Origin: Hoeflea sp.
Lineage (GTDB): Bacteria > Pseudomonadota > Alphaproteobacteria > Rhizobiales > Rhizobiaceae
Length of the DNA: 64,000 nt
NCBI RefSeq assembly: GCF_002733955.1
Contig: NZ_NVXQ01000003.1
Coordinates: forward strand, 302,750-366,749
Direction: 5' to 3'
Shown here: positions 48,123-57,139 of the stretch, piece by piece
Numbering within the stretch: position 1 is the stretch's first letter
Layout of the letters: the number at the start of each line of letters is the position of its first letter
Position numbers and translations under genes: made by a program
The notes under the pieces: model-generated
What the model saw: only the letters and a program-made list of their open reading frames with translations
Databases searched by the model: none
What the model was told of the DNA's origin: nothing

Positions 48123-49217
48123 TCACTGACCGGTGACGACCTTGGTCCAGGTTCGGGTCAGAACGCGCTGGGTGCGCTGGTTCTTGGGCGAGGTCGAGTA
48201 GAGACGGCCGATGGTTTCCTCGTCAGGATAGATCGCCGGATCGCCGATCACGTCCTCGTTGAGCATCGGCTTGGAGGCCAGGTTGCCGTTGGCGTAGTAG
48301 ACGTAGTTGGACGCCTTCGCCATGACCTCGGGCCTCATGATGTAATTGAGGAACTCATGCGCTTCCTCGACATGGGCGGCATCACCGGGGATGGCCATGT
48401 TGTCGAACCACATCAGCGCGCCTTCCTTGGGGATGACGTATTCGATGGTCACGCCCTGATCGGCTTCGGCAGCGCGGTCACGGGCCTGCAGGATGTCGCC
48501 CGACCAGCCGATGGCCAGGCAGATGTCGCCATTGGCCAGCGCATTGATGTATTCGGACGAGTGGAATTTCTTGACACTCGGACGGATGGTGAGCAGCAGC
48601 TCTTCCGCCTTGGCGATGTCCTCGGGGGAGTTGGAATCGGGATCAAGACCGAGATAGTTGAGAGCCGCGGGCACGATTTCCTCGGGCGTATCGAGCATGT
48701 AGACGCCGCAATCGGCGAGCTTGGCGATGTTGTCCGGATTGAAGACGATGTCCCAGGAATTGAGCTCCATGTCGCCGAGACGTTCCTTGACCTTGTCGAC
48801 ATTGATGCCGAGGCCGGTGGTGCCCCACATGTAGTTGATGGCGTATTCATTGCCGGGATCGTATTTTTCCAGCCGCGACATGATCGCCGGGTCCATGTTC
48901 TCCAGATTGGGCAGCTTGGACTTGTCGAGCTTCTGGAACACGCCGGCCTGGATCTGGCGGGCCAGGAAGGTGCCGGTGGGCACAACGATGTCGTAGCCGG
49001 TGGAGCCGGCCAGCAGCTTGGTTTCCAGCACCTCGTTGGAATCAAACACGTCATAGACGACCTTGATGCCGGTTTCCTTGGTGAAGTCCTCGAGAATGGA
49101 TTCATCAATGTAATCGGACCAGTTGTAGACGTTGACAACGCGCTCCTGGGCGGTGGCAAGCACGGTCGATGCAGCAAGCATGACGGCTGCGGAAATTAGG
49201 CGGGTTTTCAGGGTCAT
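48123..49217 (-). CDS. potF: Putrescine ABC transporter substrate-binding protein
   Basis: 364 residues from an ATG with AGGAACAGGA upstream. A Sec signal (MTLKTRLISAAVMLAASTVLATA) precedes a mature domain starting VVNVYNWSDYIDESIL, the PotD/PotF signature that includes ligand-contacting Trp and Asp residues. The ligand may be putrescine or another polyamine; the PotF-G-H-I arrangement favours putrescine. It is the first gene of the operon. Confidence 0.92.
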   Translation of the reverse strand: MTLKTRLISAAVMLAASTVLATAQERVVNVYNWSDYIDESILEDFTKETGIKVVYDVFDSNEVLETKLLAGSTGYDIVVPTGTFLARQIQAGVFQKLDKSKLPNLENMDPAIMSRLEKYDPGNEYAINYMWGTTGLGINVDKVKERLGDMELNSWDIVFNPDNIAKLADCGVYMLDTPEEIVPAALNYLGLDPDSNSPEDIAKAEELLLTIRPSVKKFHSSEYINALANGDICLAIGWSGDILQARDRAAEADQGVTIEYVIPKEGALMWFDNMAIPGDAAHVEEAHEFLNYIMRPEVMAKASNYVYYANGNLASKPMLNEDVIGDPAIYPDEETIGRLYSTSPKNQRTQRVLTRTWTKVVTGQ

Positions 49218-49399
49218 TCCTGTTCCTCTCTTGTTGTCTTTCCTCATCCCGGCCTGGGCGATCTGGCGCCGTTCTCAAGCAGGACGTGAATGCGTGTCGC
49301 AACGGTCGGGCCGAGCGTGCGGACCTCCAACCCTATGAAGGAAATGCGCAACCCACAAGAGGGGATCGGCGTGATCTTGTGCAATTGCGAAAGATGCCG

Positions 49400-49420
49400 A
49401 AAAAACGGGCCCTGACCCGT
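49400..49420 (-). terminator. Terminator after the ScfR-type regulator
   Basis: ACGGG (49405-49409) pairs with CCCGT (49416-49420) and the AAAAAA at 49400-49405 gives a T-run on the minus strand, 15 bp past the regulator stop. Confidence 0.7.
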
Positions 49421-49434
49421 TGCGGAGAGATGCG

Positions 49435-50874
49435 CTACTGGAAATCGAAGGCCGAAAGTCCGGTCACCATTTCGTCCAGTCCCAGCGGACGGGTGATCGG
49501 CGGTTCGGCGCGGGCGAGACAGCCGGCGCGCTCGCACAAGCGGCAGGCGGGACCGACCGGAATCGCCACCGGCTGCGGCGCCTTGCCGCCGCTCATCGGC
49601 AATGCACCGCCATAGACGATCTCATCGCGAAAGCCGATGTCGCAGCCAAGCAGGATGGCGGTGCGGCGCGGGCGCTCGGAAAAAGCGCCCTGCGGCCCTT
49701 CCAGGGTTCGCGAGATGGTGAGGAACTCGGCACCGCCGGGCAGCTCGACAGCTTCGACCAGCACCTGGGAGGGCTGCGAGAACGCCGCATGGATCGACAA
49801 TTTCGGGCAATTGCCGCCGAAACGCTGCTGCGGGAATCCTTGCGCGCCGGCGCGGCGGAAGCGATGGCCGGCGACATCCACCTCGAGCATGAAGAACGGT
49901 ACGCCCTCGAGACTGGGGTGGCAGAGCGTGGTCAGCCGGTTGGCCGCCTGTTCGAAGGAGACACCGAAGCGCGATTTGAGCACATCGATGTCATAGCGGG
50001 CGCGCTGGGCTGCGGCATGGAAGCCCTGATAGGGCATCATCAGCGCATGGGCTGCGTATCGCGCCAGCTCGAAGCGGGCGATGCGGCGGGCCTCGTCGCT
50101 CGACAGTTTGAGTTCGCCCACGCCCGCGGCGATGGCGACATTCATGCGGATCAGCGAGGCTTCCATGGCGACCTCGCGCAGCTGATCAAAGGGTGAGAGC
50201 CGTTCGGAGAGGAACAGCCGTTGCGAGTGACGGTCATAGCGGCGGCGCCAGTTGGGCATGGTGGCGACGGGAAGCGGGCGAACCACGACGCCATGCTCGG
50301 TTTTCAGCCAGGCCTTGAGCGCGCCCATCAGATCATCGCCGGGCTTGAGCAGATGGTGAAAGGCTTCCGCCTCCTCTTCCAGCGCCGGGTGATGGTTGGG
50401 ACGGGATTCGAGCACCTCGCGGACTTCGTCCATCGGCAGCCGCGCACCCGACAGCGCCGGGCTGTGACCATCGCGGGCGAGCATGGCCGAGAGATCGGAC
50501 AGGCGCTCGGCCTGCTCGCGATAGGCGCGGTGCAGCTTGAGGATGGCAGCACTGGCATTGGGGGCGGCTTCGGCGATCTCGACCACTTCCTGGTCGCCGG
50601 GCAGTTCGCCAACGAGCAGCGGATCGGCGAAGACCTCCTTGAGGCTGGCGAGCGTGGTGGCGCCGCCCTCGCCCTGCAGTTCCTCGACATCGATCTTGTA
50701 AACGGCGGAGAGCTTGAGGATCAGCTGCACGGTCAGTGGCCGCTGATTGCGCTCGATCAGGTTGAGATAGGAGGGTGAAATGCCGAGCCCCTCGGCCATC
50801 GCCGTCTGGGTCAGCCCCTTGGCGTTGCGGATGCGGCGGATCCGGGGGCCCGCGAAGATCTTCTGTTCAGCCAT
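49435..50874 (-). CDS. Short-chain acyl-CoA-type transcriptional regulator (ScfR/RamB family)
   Basis: 479 residues. An N-terminal Xre-type helix-turn-helix (RIRNAKGLTQTAMAEGLGISPSYLNLIERNQRPL, residues 13-45) is followed by an IrrE-like domain in which the metalloprotease HExxH has become ARYAAH, so no protease activity is expected. The C-terminal DUF2083-type region has a Cys cluster (PACRLCERAGC). RamB and ScfR/MccR relatives sense acyl-CoA state and control the glyoxylate or methylcitrate cycles. It is divergent from aceA, so aceA control is likely. Confidence 0.88.
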   Translation of the reverse strand: MAEQKIFAGPRIRRIRNAKGLTQTAMAEGLGISPSYLNLIERNQRPLTVQLILKLSAVYKIDVEELQGEGGATTLASLKEVFADPLLVGELPGDQEVVEIAEAAPNASAAILKLHRAYREQAERLSDLSAMLARDGHSPALSGARLPMDEVREVLESRPNHHPALEEEAEAFHHLLKPGDDLMGALKAWLKTEHGVVVRPLPVATMPNWRRRYDRHSQRLFLSERLSPFDQLREVAMEASLIRMNVAIAAGVGELKLSSDEARRIARFELARYAAHALMMPYQGFHAAAQRARYDIDVLKSRFGVSFEQAANRLTTLCHPSLEGVPFFMLEVDVAGHRFRRAGAQGFPQQRFGGNCPKLSIHAAFSQPSQVLVEAVELPGGAEFLTISRTLEGPQGAFSERPRRTAILLGCDIGFRDEIVYGGALPMSGGKAPQPVAIPVGPACRLCERAGCLARAEPPITRPLGLDEMVTGLSAFDFQ

Positions 50875-50884
50875 CTTGTCGATC

Positions 50885-51043
50885 TTTACAGGTTTTTACA
50901 GACGTGGACCGCGTTTTGACACGCCACGGCTTTTACAATTGTGACAAATTTACAGGCTGAATTAGTCAAAGACAAGACAGATTGACCTCAATTATCGACT
51001 GAGAAAGCTGAATTATCTCGCTTAGTGTGCGGCGCAATGTAAA
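50885..51043. promoter_or_regulatory. Promoter region of aceA with repeated TTTACA sites
   Basis: Between the regulator and aceA, TTTACA occurs at 50885-50890, 50895-50900, 50932-50937 and 50949-50954; its complement TGTAAA lies at 51038-51043. TTACAATTGTGA (50933-50944) between the last two direct copies is nearly palindromic. These are candidate operators for the ScfR-type protein on both promoters. Confidence 0.5.
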
Positions 51044-51121
51044 TTCAGTCACATCGAAGGCGACACAAGAGCTCCCAAGCTTTCCCGCCCGAACCTGATA
51101 ATTGCAGACTGGAGACAAGAC

Positions 51122-52411
<1,290 letters not shown>

Positions 52412-52420
52412 CAAGACCAC

Positions 52421-52446
52421 CCCTCACCCGTTCAGGCGGGTGAGGG
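52421..52446 (+). other. Intercistronic hairpin after aceA
   Basis: CCCTCACCCG (52421-52430) and CGGGTGAGGG (52437-52446) form a perfect 10-bp stem with a 6-base loop, 9 bp after the aceA stop. There is no T-run, so it probably stabilises the aceA message and lets some transcription reach the small gene. Confidence 0.7.
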
Positions 52447-52491
52447 ACCCCAGGACACAACGATCACAAACCCCGCCAGAGGAGAAATGCA

Positions 52492-52728
52492 ATGACACCC
52501 CAGACCCGAGTCAAGGAACGCGCGGAAGAGCAGTCTTCGGCCATGGATTCAGACCAGCAGGCAGCCATCCGGATGCTGGCCAATGACCTGCACCGCCTCA
52601 ACCACTCCGTCATGAAGGCGGTTGATGCCGGCGTGTCGGTGGAGCTGGTCCGCTCAGCCCGTCACCATGGCGGCGAAGGCAACTGGGGTGATCTGCTGAT
52701 CCCGGTGATCGTTACCCAGGGCAAATAG
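52492..52728 (+). CDS. Small conserved protein downstream of aceA
   Basis: 78 residues, soluble, with a GAGG-type ribosome site before the ATG. The chain is helix-rich and polar (DQQAAIRMLANDLHRLNHSVMKAVDAG) and ends in a short hydrophobic strand (DLLIPVIVTQGK). I do not recognise a domain. The gene lies 80 bp after aceA and shares its terminator, so it is likely co-transcribed. Its function is unknown. Confidence 0.72.
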   Translation: MTPQTRVKERAEEQSSAMDSDQQAAIRMLANDLHRLNHSVMKAVDAGVSVELVRSARHHGGEGNWGDLLIPVIVTQGK

Positions 52729-52807
52729 CAGTCTCGGGACCGGAGATAATCCGGCCCAACAGTTCCGGGAGTCCCTGTCCCCGGATTTGCCTCCAGGCAA
52801 ATGATTA

Positions 52808-52836
52808 CCCGCCGTGGTTTCCCACGGCGGGCTTTT
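52808..52836 (+). terminator. Terminator 1 of the aceA unit
   Basis: CCCGCCGTGG (52808-52817) pairs with CCACGGCGGG (52822-52831); CTTTT follows. This is a strong intrinsic terminator. Confidence 0.88.
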
Positions 52837-52848
52837 AGTTTGATTTGG

Positions 52849-52876
52849 GCCGTGGCATCCCACGGCGGGCTTCTTT
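52849..52876 (+). terminator. Terminator 2 of the aceA unit (copy of the first)
   Basis: GCCGTGG (52849-52855) pairs with CCACGGC (52860-52866), followed by GGGCTTCTTTTG. The 3' half repeats the first terminator almost word for word, so one is probably a duplicate. Confidence 0.75.
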
Positions 52877-52929
52877 TGCTTTGAGCCGCAGCTTTGCTCC
52901 GCAGGCCCGTTGTTCCAGGTCGTGCCGGT

Positions 52930-54129
52930 TTAGGCAACCATCACCGCGCGGCGGCCGCGGGCGGTATCGGTGATGCGCATGGCGGCGAACGAGAGCACGG
53001 CGGCAAGGGCGATGGCCGCGACCATCGGCAACGGGGTGCCGTCGAAAAACGGACCCGCGAGGATGGTCATGACGCCGCCGACCATCATCTGCAGCATGCC
53101 GCCGAGCGAGGAGGCAAGGCCGGCAATGTCGCCGTGATCATCAAGCGCCATCACCATGGCAGTCGGGATCACCAGACCCAGACAGGCATTGGCACAGATC
53201 AGCAGGGCGACCAGCAGGGCGAAATGATCAACGCCGAACCAGACCAGAGCCAGCAAGACCAGCGTGAAGCCAAGGAAGCCGGAAACCGCCCGGGTGACCA
53301 CATTCTCGGCCCCGAATTTTTCGCCCAGCCTGGCTGCCAGCTGCGAGGCGGAGAAGAATCCGGCTGCATTGGCGGCGAAGGCGAGGCTGAAGCCGGTCGG
53401 CGTCAGGCCGTAATGACCGGTGTAGACGAAGGAGGCGCTGGCCAGGAACACGAAGAAGCTGGCCATGCCGAAGGCGCCGACAAAGGTCAGGCCCATGAAC
53501 ACCGGATCACGCAGCAGCGTCCGGATACCGCGCGAAAGAGCGGCCAGCCGGACGGGTGCCCGCTTTTCCGGCGCAAGCGTTTCGGGCTGCATCAGAAGCG
53601 TGATGGCGATCGACATCAGCGCCACCAGCGCCAGCGCGCCGAAGATCGCGCGCCAGCCGGAAATGGCGACGATGCCGGAACCGATCAGCGGCGCCAGCAT
53701 CGGTGAGACCGAGATGATCAGCATCACCAGCGCCATCAGCCGTGTCGCCTGCGGGCCGGTGTGCATGTCGCGGATGATGGCGCGCGGAATGACCATGGCC
53801 GCGGCGCCGCCGAGCGCCTGGACGACGCGGGCGGCAACCAGCCAGTTCATGTCGGGCGCCAGGGCGCAGCCGATGGAACCCACCAGAAACAGCACCAGGC
53901 CGGCAATCAGCGGCGGCTTGCGGCCGACCACATCGGCGACCGGGCCATAGACCATCTGGGCCAGGCCATAGGCGATGAAATAGGCCGAGATGGTCAGCTG
54001 TGCCCCGGCCATGGTGCCGCCGAGGTTTTCGGCGATGGTCGGCATGGCCGGCAGGAACATGTCGATGGCCAGCGGGCCGGTGGCGCACAACAGGCCGAGC
54101 ACGATGGCGGAGCGTAAAAAGGGAGACAT
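52930..54129 (-). CDS. Bcr/CflA family MFS drug exporter
   Basis: 399 residues with about twelve hydrophobic helices. Motifs typical of Bcr/CflA are the N-terminal CATGPLAIDMFLPAMPTIAE and GPVADVVGRKPPLIAG (motif A). It exports drugs such as bicyclomycin or chloramphenicol. The start has GAGGTACTCAA upstream. It converges with the aceA unit, with the twin terminators in between. Confidence 0.9.
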   Translation of the reverse strand: MSPFLRSAIVLGLLCATGPLAIDMFLPAMPTIAENLGGTMAGAQLTISAYFIAYGLAQMVYGPVADVVGRKPPLIAGLVLFLVGSIGCALAPDMNWLVAARVVQALGGAAAMVIPRAIIRDMHTGPQATRLMALVMLIISVSPMLAPLIGSGIVAISGWRAIFGALALVALMSIAITLLMQPETLAPEKRAPVRLAALSRGIRTLLRDPVFMGLTFVGAFGMASFFVFLASASFVYTGHYGLTPTGFSLAFAANAAGFFSASQLAARLGEKFGAENVVTRAVSGFLGFTLVLLALVWFGVDHFALLVALLICANACLGLVIPTAMVMALDDHGDIAGLASSLGGMLQMMVGGVMTILAGPFFDGTPLPMVAAIALAAVLSFAAMRITDTARGRRAVMVA

Positions 54130-54526
54130 TTGAGTACCTCATCAAGGAAACGGAGGACGGCCCCGGCGCAACCGCCGCGATGCATCGTCCTGATATAAAA
54201 CTTCGCTGACAGAAAATGGCAGCAGCCGCAAACGGTCCGGCACGGCGATTCACGCCACGAGGCCGGGTCAGTCAAGTGACTGCCGGGGCTGTCAAATCTC
54301 TGCCGGAGCAAAGGCGGACTTCAGACATGGCCGCGTGACGAAGGATGACACCTCCGCCGGGTCAGGGGCCTTGCATCCCGCCGGCGCTACCGGATCAATG
54401 GAAAACTGTTCACAACACGTACTCCCGCAATTGGGCCTGCAGACTCCTGTAGCCGCGTTTTGCAGGGCTGCAAAGCAGGCAAGCACAGGTGCCGTGATGT
54501 TTTCGGCGCTCTGTGTTGCGCGTTGG
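54130..54526. other. Intergenic region between the MFS and GFA genes
   Basis: Nearly 400 bp on the minus strand between two genes. Plus-strand frames exist but have no convincing start, motif or size. I see no clear promoter, repeat or RNA structure. Confidence 0.4.
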
Positions 54527-54919
54527 CTACGCCTCGCCGCCAGTCCCGTCGTCGCAGTCGCGCTGGTAATGATGGGCGAGCGGGAATGGCGGCAGCCAGG
54601 ATTCGCGGCGCAGGGTCCAGAGCTCGTAGCTCGGCGTGAAGCGATCAGGCTGGTCGAGCGCGCCGAGATGCAGTTCGATCTCGTCGCCGGAGCGGCTGAA
54701 AACGGAGGAGCCGCAAGCGGGGCAGAAATGCCGGCCCTGGTACTGACGGGTTTCGCCTTCGACGCGGACCGCGGCTTCGTCAAAGATGGCCGAGGCGTGA
54801 AACAGGGCGCCGTGATGCTTGCGGCAATCGAGGCAATGGCAGAGCCCGACCCGGTCGGGTTCGCCCGAGGCGATGAAGCGGAGCTTGCCGCAGAGGCAGC
54901 CGCCGGTGACTGTTTGCAT
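54527..54919 (-). CDS. GFA/Mss4-like zinc protein
   Basis: 130 residues with the full Zn-binding pattern of GFA (glutathione-dependent formaldehyde-activating) proteins: C8/C10 (GGCLCG), C27/C29/C32 (CHCLDC) and C66/C69 (FCPACG). The second zinc site is less clear. Members include formaldehyde-related and unrelated proteins, so the substrate is open. The ribosome site GGGAGGTGCGACC is strong. Confidence 0.85.
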   Translation of the reverse strand: MQTVTGGCLCGKLRFIASGEPDRVGLCHCLDCRKHHGALFHASAIFDEAAVRVEGETRQYQGRHFCPACGSSVFSRSGDEIELHLGALDQPDRFTPSYELWTLRRESWLPPFPLAHHYQRDCDDGTGGEA

Positions 54920-55784
54920 GGTCGCACCTCCCGGAGCATCTGACGCGCCGTTTTAGACCAGTGCGGGGCGCGGGTGCAATTGTGCGGGCCGGGGCGATCC
55001 TGATCAAGGACGCGCCAAATCCCTCCGCGCGCTTGGGCGCCGGAGTGGGAGACAGATCAGGGTCCGGAGGGCCGCGCGCGGGCGTCGCCTCTGAATGGGT
55101 AGTCGTGTGCATGTCAGGAACATGCACCGGGTGGCGCACTCGCGCGCGGACCCGAAACTCGCCGGATGATGTCCGCATCCGACAGGCGGTTTCCTGCTTC
55201 CTACACCGCTTGAGGGTTTTGGGCCCGACGCGGTTTGCACGGGTTTCCCCGAACCGCGGCCCTGGACGTAAGGGCCGCGATGGAAGCGTTTCGGCGTGGT
55301 TTCCGGCACGAAGCACCTCCCCGTCATGTGATGCATGGGCGTTGTCGTTCAGGTGATCCCACCTGAACGCGCCATGCAGGACGGGGCAGATCTCCGCCAC
55401 AGGCCCGCACCGCCATCGGGGTTGCCTGCCTTGGGCAGGCATGGACCCCGAGGCCGGTCCGGTGGCCGGCTGAACCGGATCATCCATGAGGCTGACCCGA
55501 TCCGCCGACGGAGCCACGCTGGTCACCGCCTCCCCCCGCTTCTCACCGCACGTTACGGCCAGATCCGGGAGGCATTTCCTCCCGCCTGGCTCGATGTAGC
55601 CTGTCGCGCGGTTTTGCCATTTTTGTCACCCGGTTTTGCCACAACATGATTTCCTCAAACCCTCTTTAAACGATCTTCAAAGCAGATTTGAACGGCATAA
55701 GCTGCAGTTGATCCTCGGATCCTTCCCTTGCTTCTTGCGTTGTGAACCTCATTGAGCTTGGCTAATGGCGAAGGAGTTCCGCTG
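54920..55784. other. Palindrome-rich non-coding block
   Basis: About 865 bp with no convincing gene. Perfect inverted repeats are GTGCATGT/ACATGCAC (55107-55127), CGTTCAGGTG/CACCTGAACG (55346-55369), TGCCTGCC/GGCAGGCA (55423-55441) and CGGGAGG/CCTCCCG (55566-55584). Direct repeats CGGTTTTGCCA at 55609-55619 and 55631-55641 are 22 bp apart. It may encode a structured RNA or hold operators. I cannot match it to tmRNA, RNase P or SRP RNA. Confidence 0.5.
55609..55641 (+). repeat. Direct repeat upstream of the SRAP gene
   Basis: CGGTTTTGCCA occurs at 55609-55619 and again at 55631-55641, 22 bp (two helical turns) apart, about 145 bp before the SRAP start. It could be a pair of operator half-sites. 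Confidence 0.5.
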
Positions 55785-56429
55785 ATGTGCAACCTCTACA
55801 ATATCACGATCGGGCCGCAGGCCGTTCTGGAGTTCACCCGCGCGGTGGTGAATGAGGTTGGCAACCTTGAGCCTGGTAAGATCTATCCCGATTATGAAGC
55901 GCCAATTGTGCGTGTTGGTAAGGGTGACAAGCGAGAGCTTGTGAAGGCGCGATGGGGCATGCCTACGCCTCCGAAGTTTCTGGAAGGCAAGAAAGTAGAC
56001 AAGGGCGTTACAAACGTCCGGAATGCTTCCTCGCCACATTGGCGGCGTTGGCTCGGGGTCGAGAGCCGATGCCTGGTGCCAGCAACCGAATTTGCCGAAC
56101 CGGATCCAGCAAGCAAACAGGAGGGGGAACGCACCCCGAATGCCTGGTTTGCATTAGACGAAGACAGGCCGCTTTTTTTCTTTGCAGGCATTTGGACCCG
56201 CTGGACCAGTGTTCGCAAGCTCAAGGAGGGCGAGATCGAGACTGATCTATATGCCTTTCTAACCACCCAGCCCAACGCCGTTGTCGAGCCGGTTCATAAG
56301 AAAGCAATGCCAGTGATCCTGACCACAAGTGAGGAAATCGACATCTGGCTGTCGGCCCCGTGGGAAGAGGCAAAGACACTTCAACGTCCGTTACCGGACG
56401 GGAACCTCATCAAGGTGGTTTCTTCCTAA
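55785..56429 (+). CDS. SOS response-associated peptidase (SRAP, HMCES/YedK family)
   Basis: 214 residues from the ATG that puts Cys at residue 2, which becomes the N-terminal nucleophile after Met removal. The family residues are C2, N77/R79 in TNVRNAS, E105 (TEFAEP) and H171 ([10 protein letters not shown]). SRAP proteins crosslink to abasic sites in single-stranded DNA to protect them. The frame from 55752 lacks that Cys and is rejected. GC is lower than average and it sits beside a LexA-boxed gene, so recent transfer is possible. Confidence 0.9.
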   Translation: MCNLYNITIGPQAVLEFTRAVVNEVGNLEPGKIYPDYEAPIVRVGKGDKRELVKARWGMPTPPKFLEGKKVDKGVTNVRNASSPHWRRWLGVESRCLVPATEFAEPDPASKQEGERTPNAWFALDEDRPLFFFAGIWTRWTSVRKLKEGEIETDLYAFLTTQPNAVVEPVHKKAMPVILTTSEEIDIWLSAPWEEAKTLQRPLPDGNLIKVVSS

Positions 56430-56433
56430 CAGA

Positions 56434-56796
56434 TCAGCGTCGCTTGATGCCCTTGTGCGGCGTCACCTCGTCGCCCAAGGGCCTGTTGCCCCATTCGGAG
56501 ACGCTTCTGATGCCCAAGAGCCGGCGAATGATGAGGTGCCCAAAATCCGCATCCAACGGCGTTTTCACTTTGACACTAATGTAATCGGCGGTTCCGCAAC
56601 GAGAACAGGCGAAGGGTGGTGTATCTACAGGACGGGACGGGTTGAGCACCTGGACGAGATCTGCCGCAAGGTAGTTGATCTGACGCCTGCACAGGCCGCA
56701 ACGCACAACTACGATCTGCCCATCATTGGCTGCATCCTGTAGTGTGCGAATCGGCTTTGCCGGGTGTCTGTGAAACTTGCGATATTGCTCTGGCAT
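56434..56796 (-). CDS. Zinc-ribbon-like protein with a LexA-boxed promoter
   Basis: 120 residues. Two CxxC pairs, CGLC (about residues 33-36) and CSRC (about 64-67), suggest one zinc ribbon; the C-terminus is basic (RRLLGIRSVSEW and KGIKRR). I do not recognise the family. It converges with the SRAP gene, four bp away. A GAAC-N7-GAAC LexA box sits 15 bp upstream in the promoter spacer, so DNA-damage induction is expected. A -10-like TATTCT only 7 bp before the ATG suggests a leaderless message. Confidence 0.68.
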   Translation of the reverse strand: MPEQYRKFHRHPAKPIRTLQDAANDGQIVVVRCGLCRRQINYLAADLVQVLNPSRPVDTPPFACSRCGTADYISVKVKTPLDADFGHLIIRRLLGIRSVSEWGNRPLGDEVTPHKGIKRR

Positions 56797-56810
56797 GCGG
56801 AGCAGAATAG

Positions 56811-56825
56811 GAACATTTACCGAAC
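56811..56825. promoter_or_regulatory. LexA (SOS) box
   Basis: GAAC (56811-56814), seven bases, GAAC (56822-56825) is the alphaproteobacterial LexA site. It covers the spacer between a weak -35 (TTGCGT) and TATTCT of the zinc-ribbon gene. Confidence 0.65.
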
Positions 56826-56893
56826 ACGCAAGCGCGGCTTTAATCTACGTCACCGCCGGTGGAGAAAAATCCCGTAATTCGCATCAGGGGATC

Positions 56894-56921
56894 GGAGGTT
56901 CGAATCCTCTCCCGTTGACCA
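56894..56921 (+). other. tRNA 3'-end remnant, likely prophage attachment site
   Basis: GGAGG-TTCGAAT-CCTCT is an intact T arm, followed by a 7-base acceptor half (CCCGTTG), a discriminator A and CCA. No matching 5' half precedes it. A tRNA end without its tRNA is what integration of a phage into a tRNA gene leaves at one side. The whole tRNA should lie at the other end of the element. Which tRNA I cannot say. Confidence 0.65.
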
Positions 56922-56940
56922 GTTTTCTCAGGGGTCCGTT

Positions 56941-56982
56941 CCGGACACATAGGTTACGGTTTATACCGGAGACATGGGTAAC
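56941..56982 (+). repeat. Direct repeats, possible insertion-sequence end remnant
   Basis: CCGGACACATAGGTTAC (56941-56957) and CCGGAGACATGGGTAAC (56966-56982) are near-copies 25 bp apart. Repeats of this wording are reminiscent of termini of some IS481-type elements, from memory. No transposase is nearby. Confidence 0.4.
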
Positions 56983-57139
56983 ACTTTTGGCCCGATGTAG
57001 CGCGCAAATTCTTGTGGCGCTGCGCGCAACATCGATTGGCACTTCCCGCACGCAGCTTTGAAGTCTATTGGAAAGCTGCTTCCAAGTCGAAGAGGGAGCG
57101 GTTCCATTGGGCCGAGCCACCATCAGAACTCACACCAAA

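Larger units (their letters stand above)
56797..57139. other. Intergenic region containing the prophage edge
   Basis: This 343-bp stretch holds the LexA box, the tRNA 3' remnant and the paired repeats listed separately. I see no gene in it. Confidence 0.6.

Noticed and set aside
54961..55526. Open frames in the palindrome-rich gap on both strands
   Set aside because: Arg/Pro/Gly-rich translation, no ribosome site and no family; best seen as GC-driven frames.
54920..55784. tmRNA, RNase P or SRP RNA in the gap
   Set aside because: None of their conserved cores could be found on either strand.
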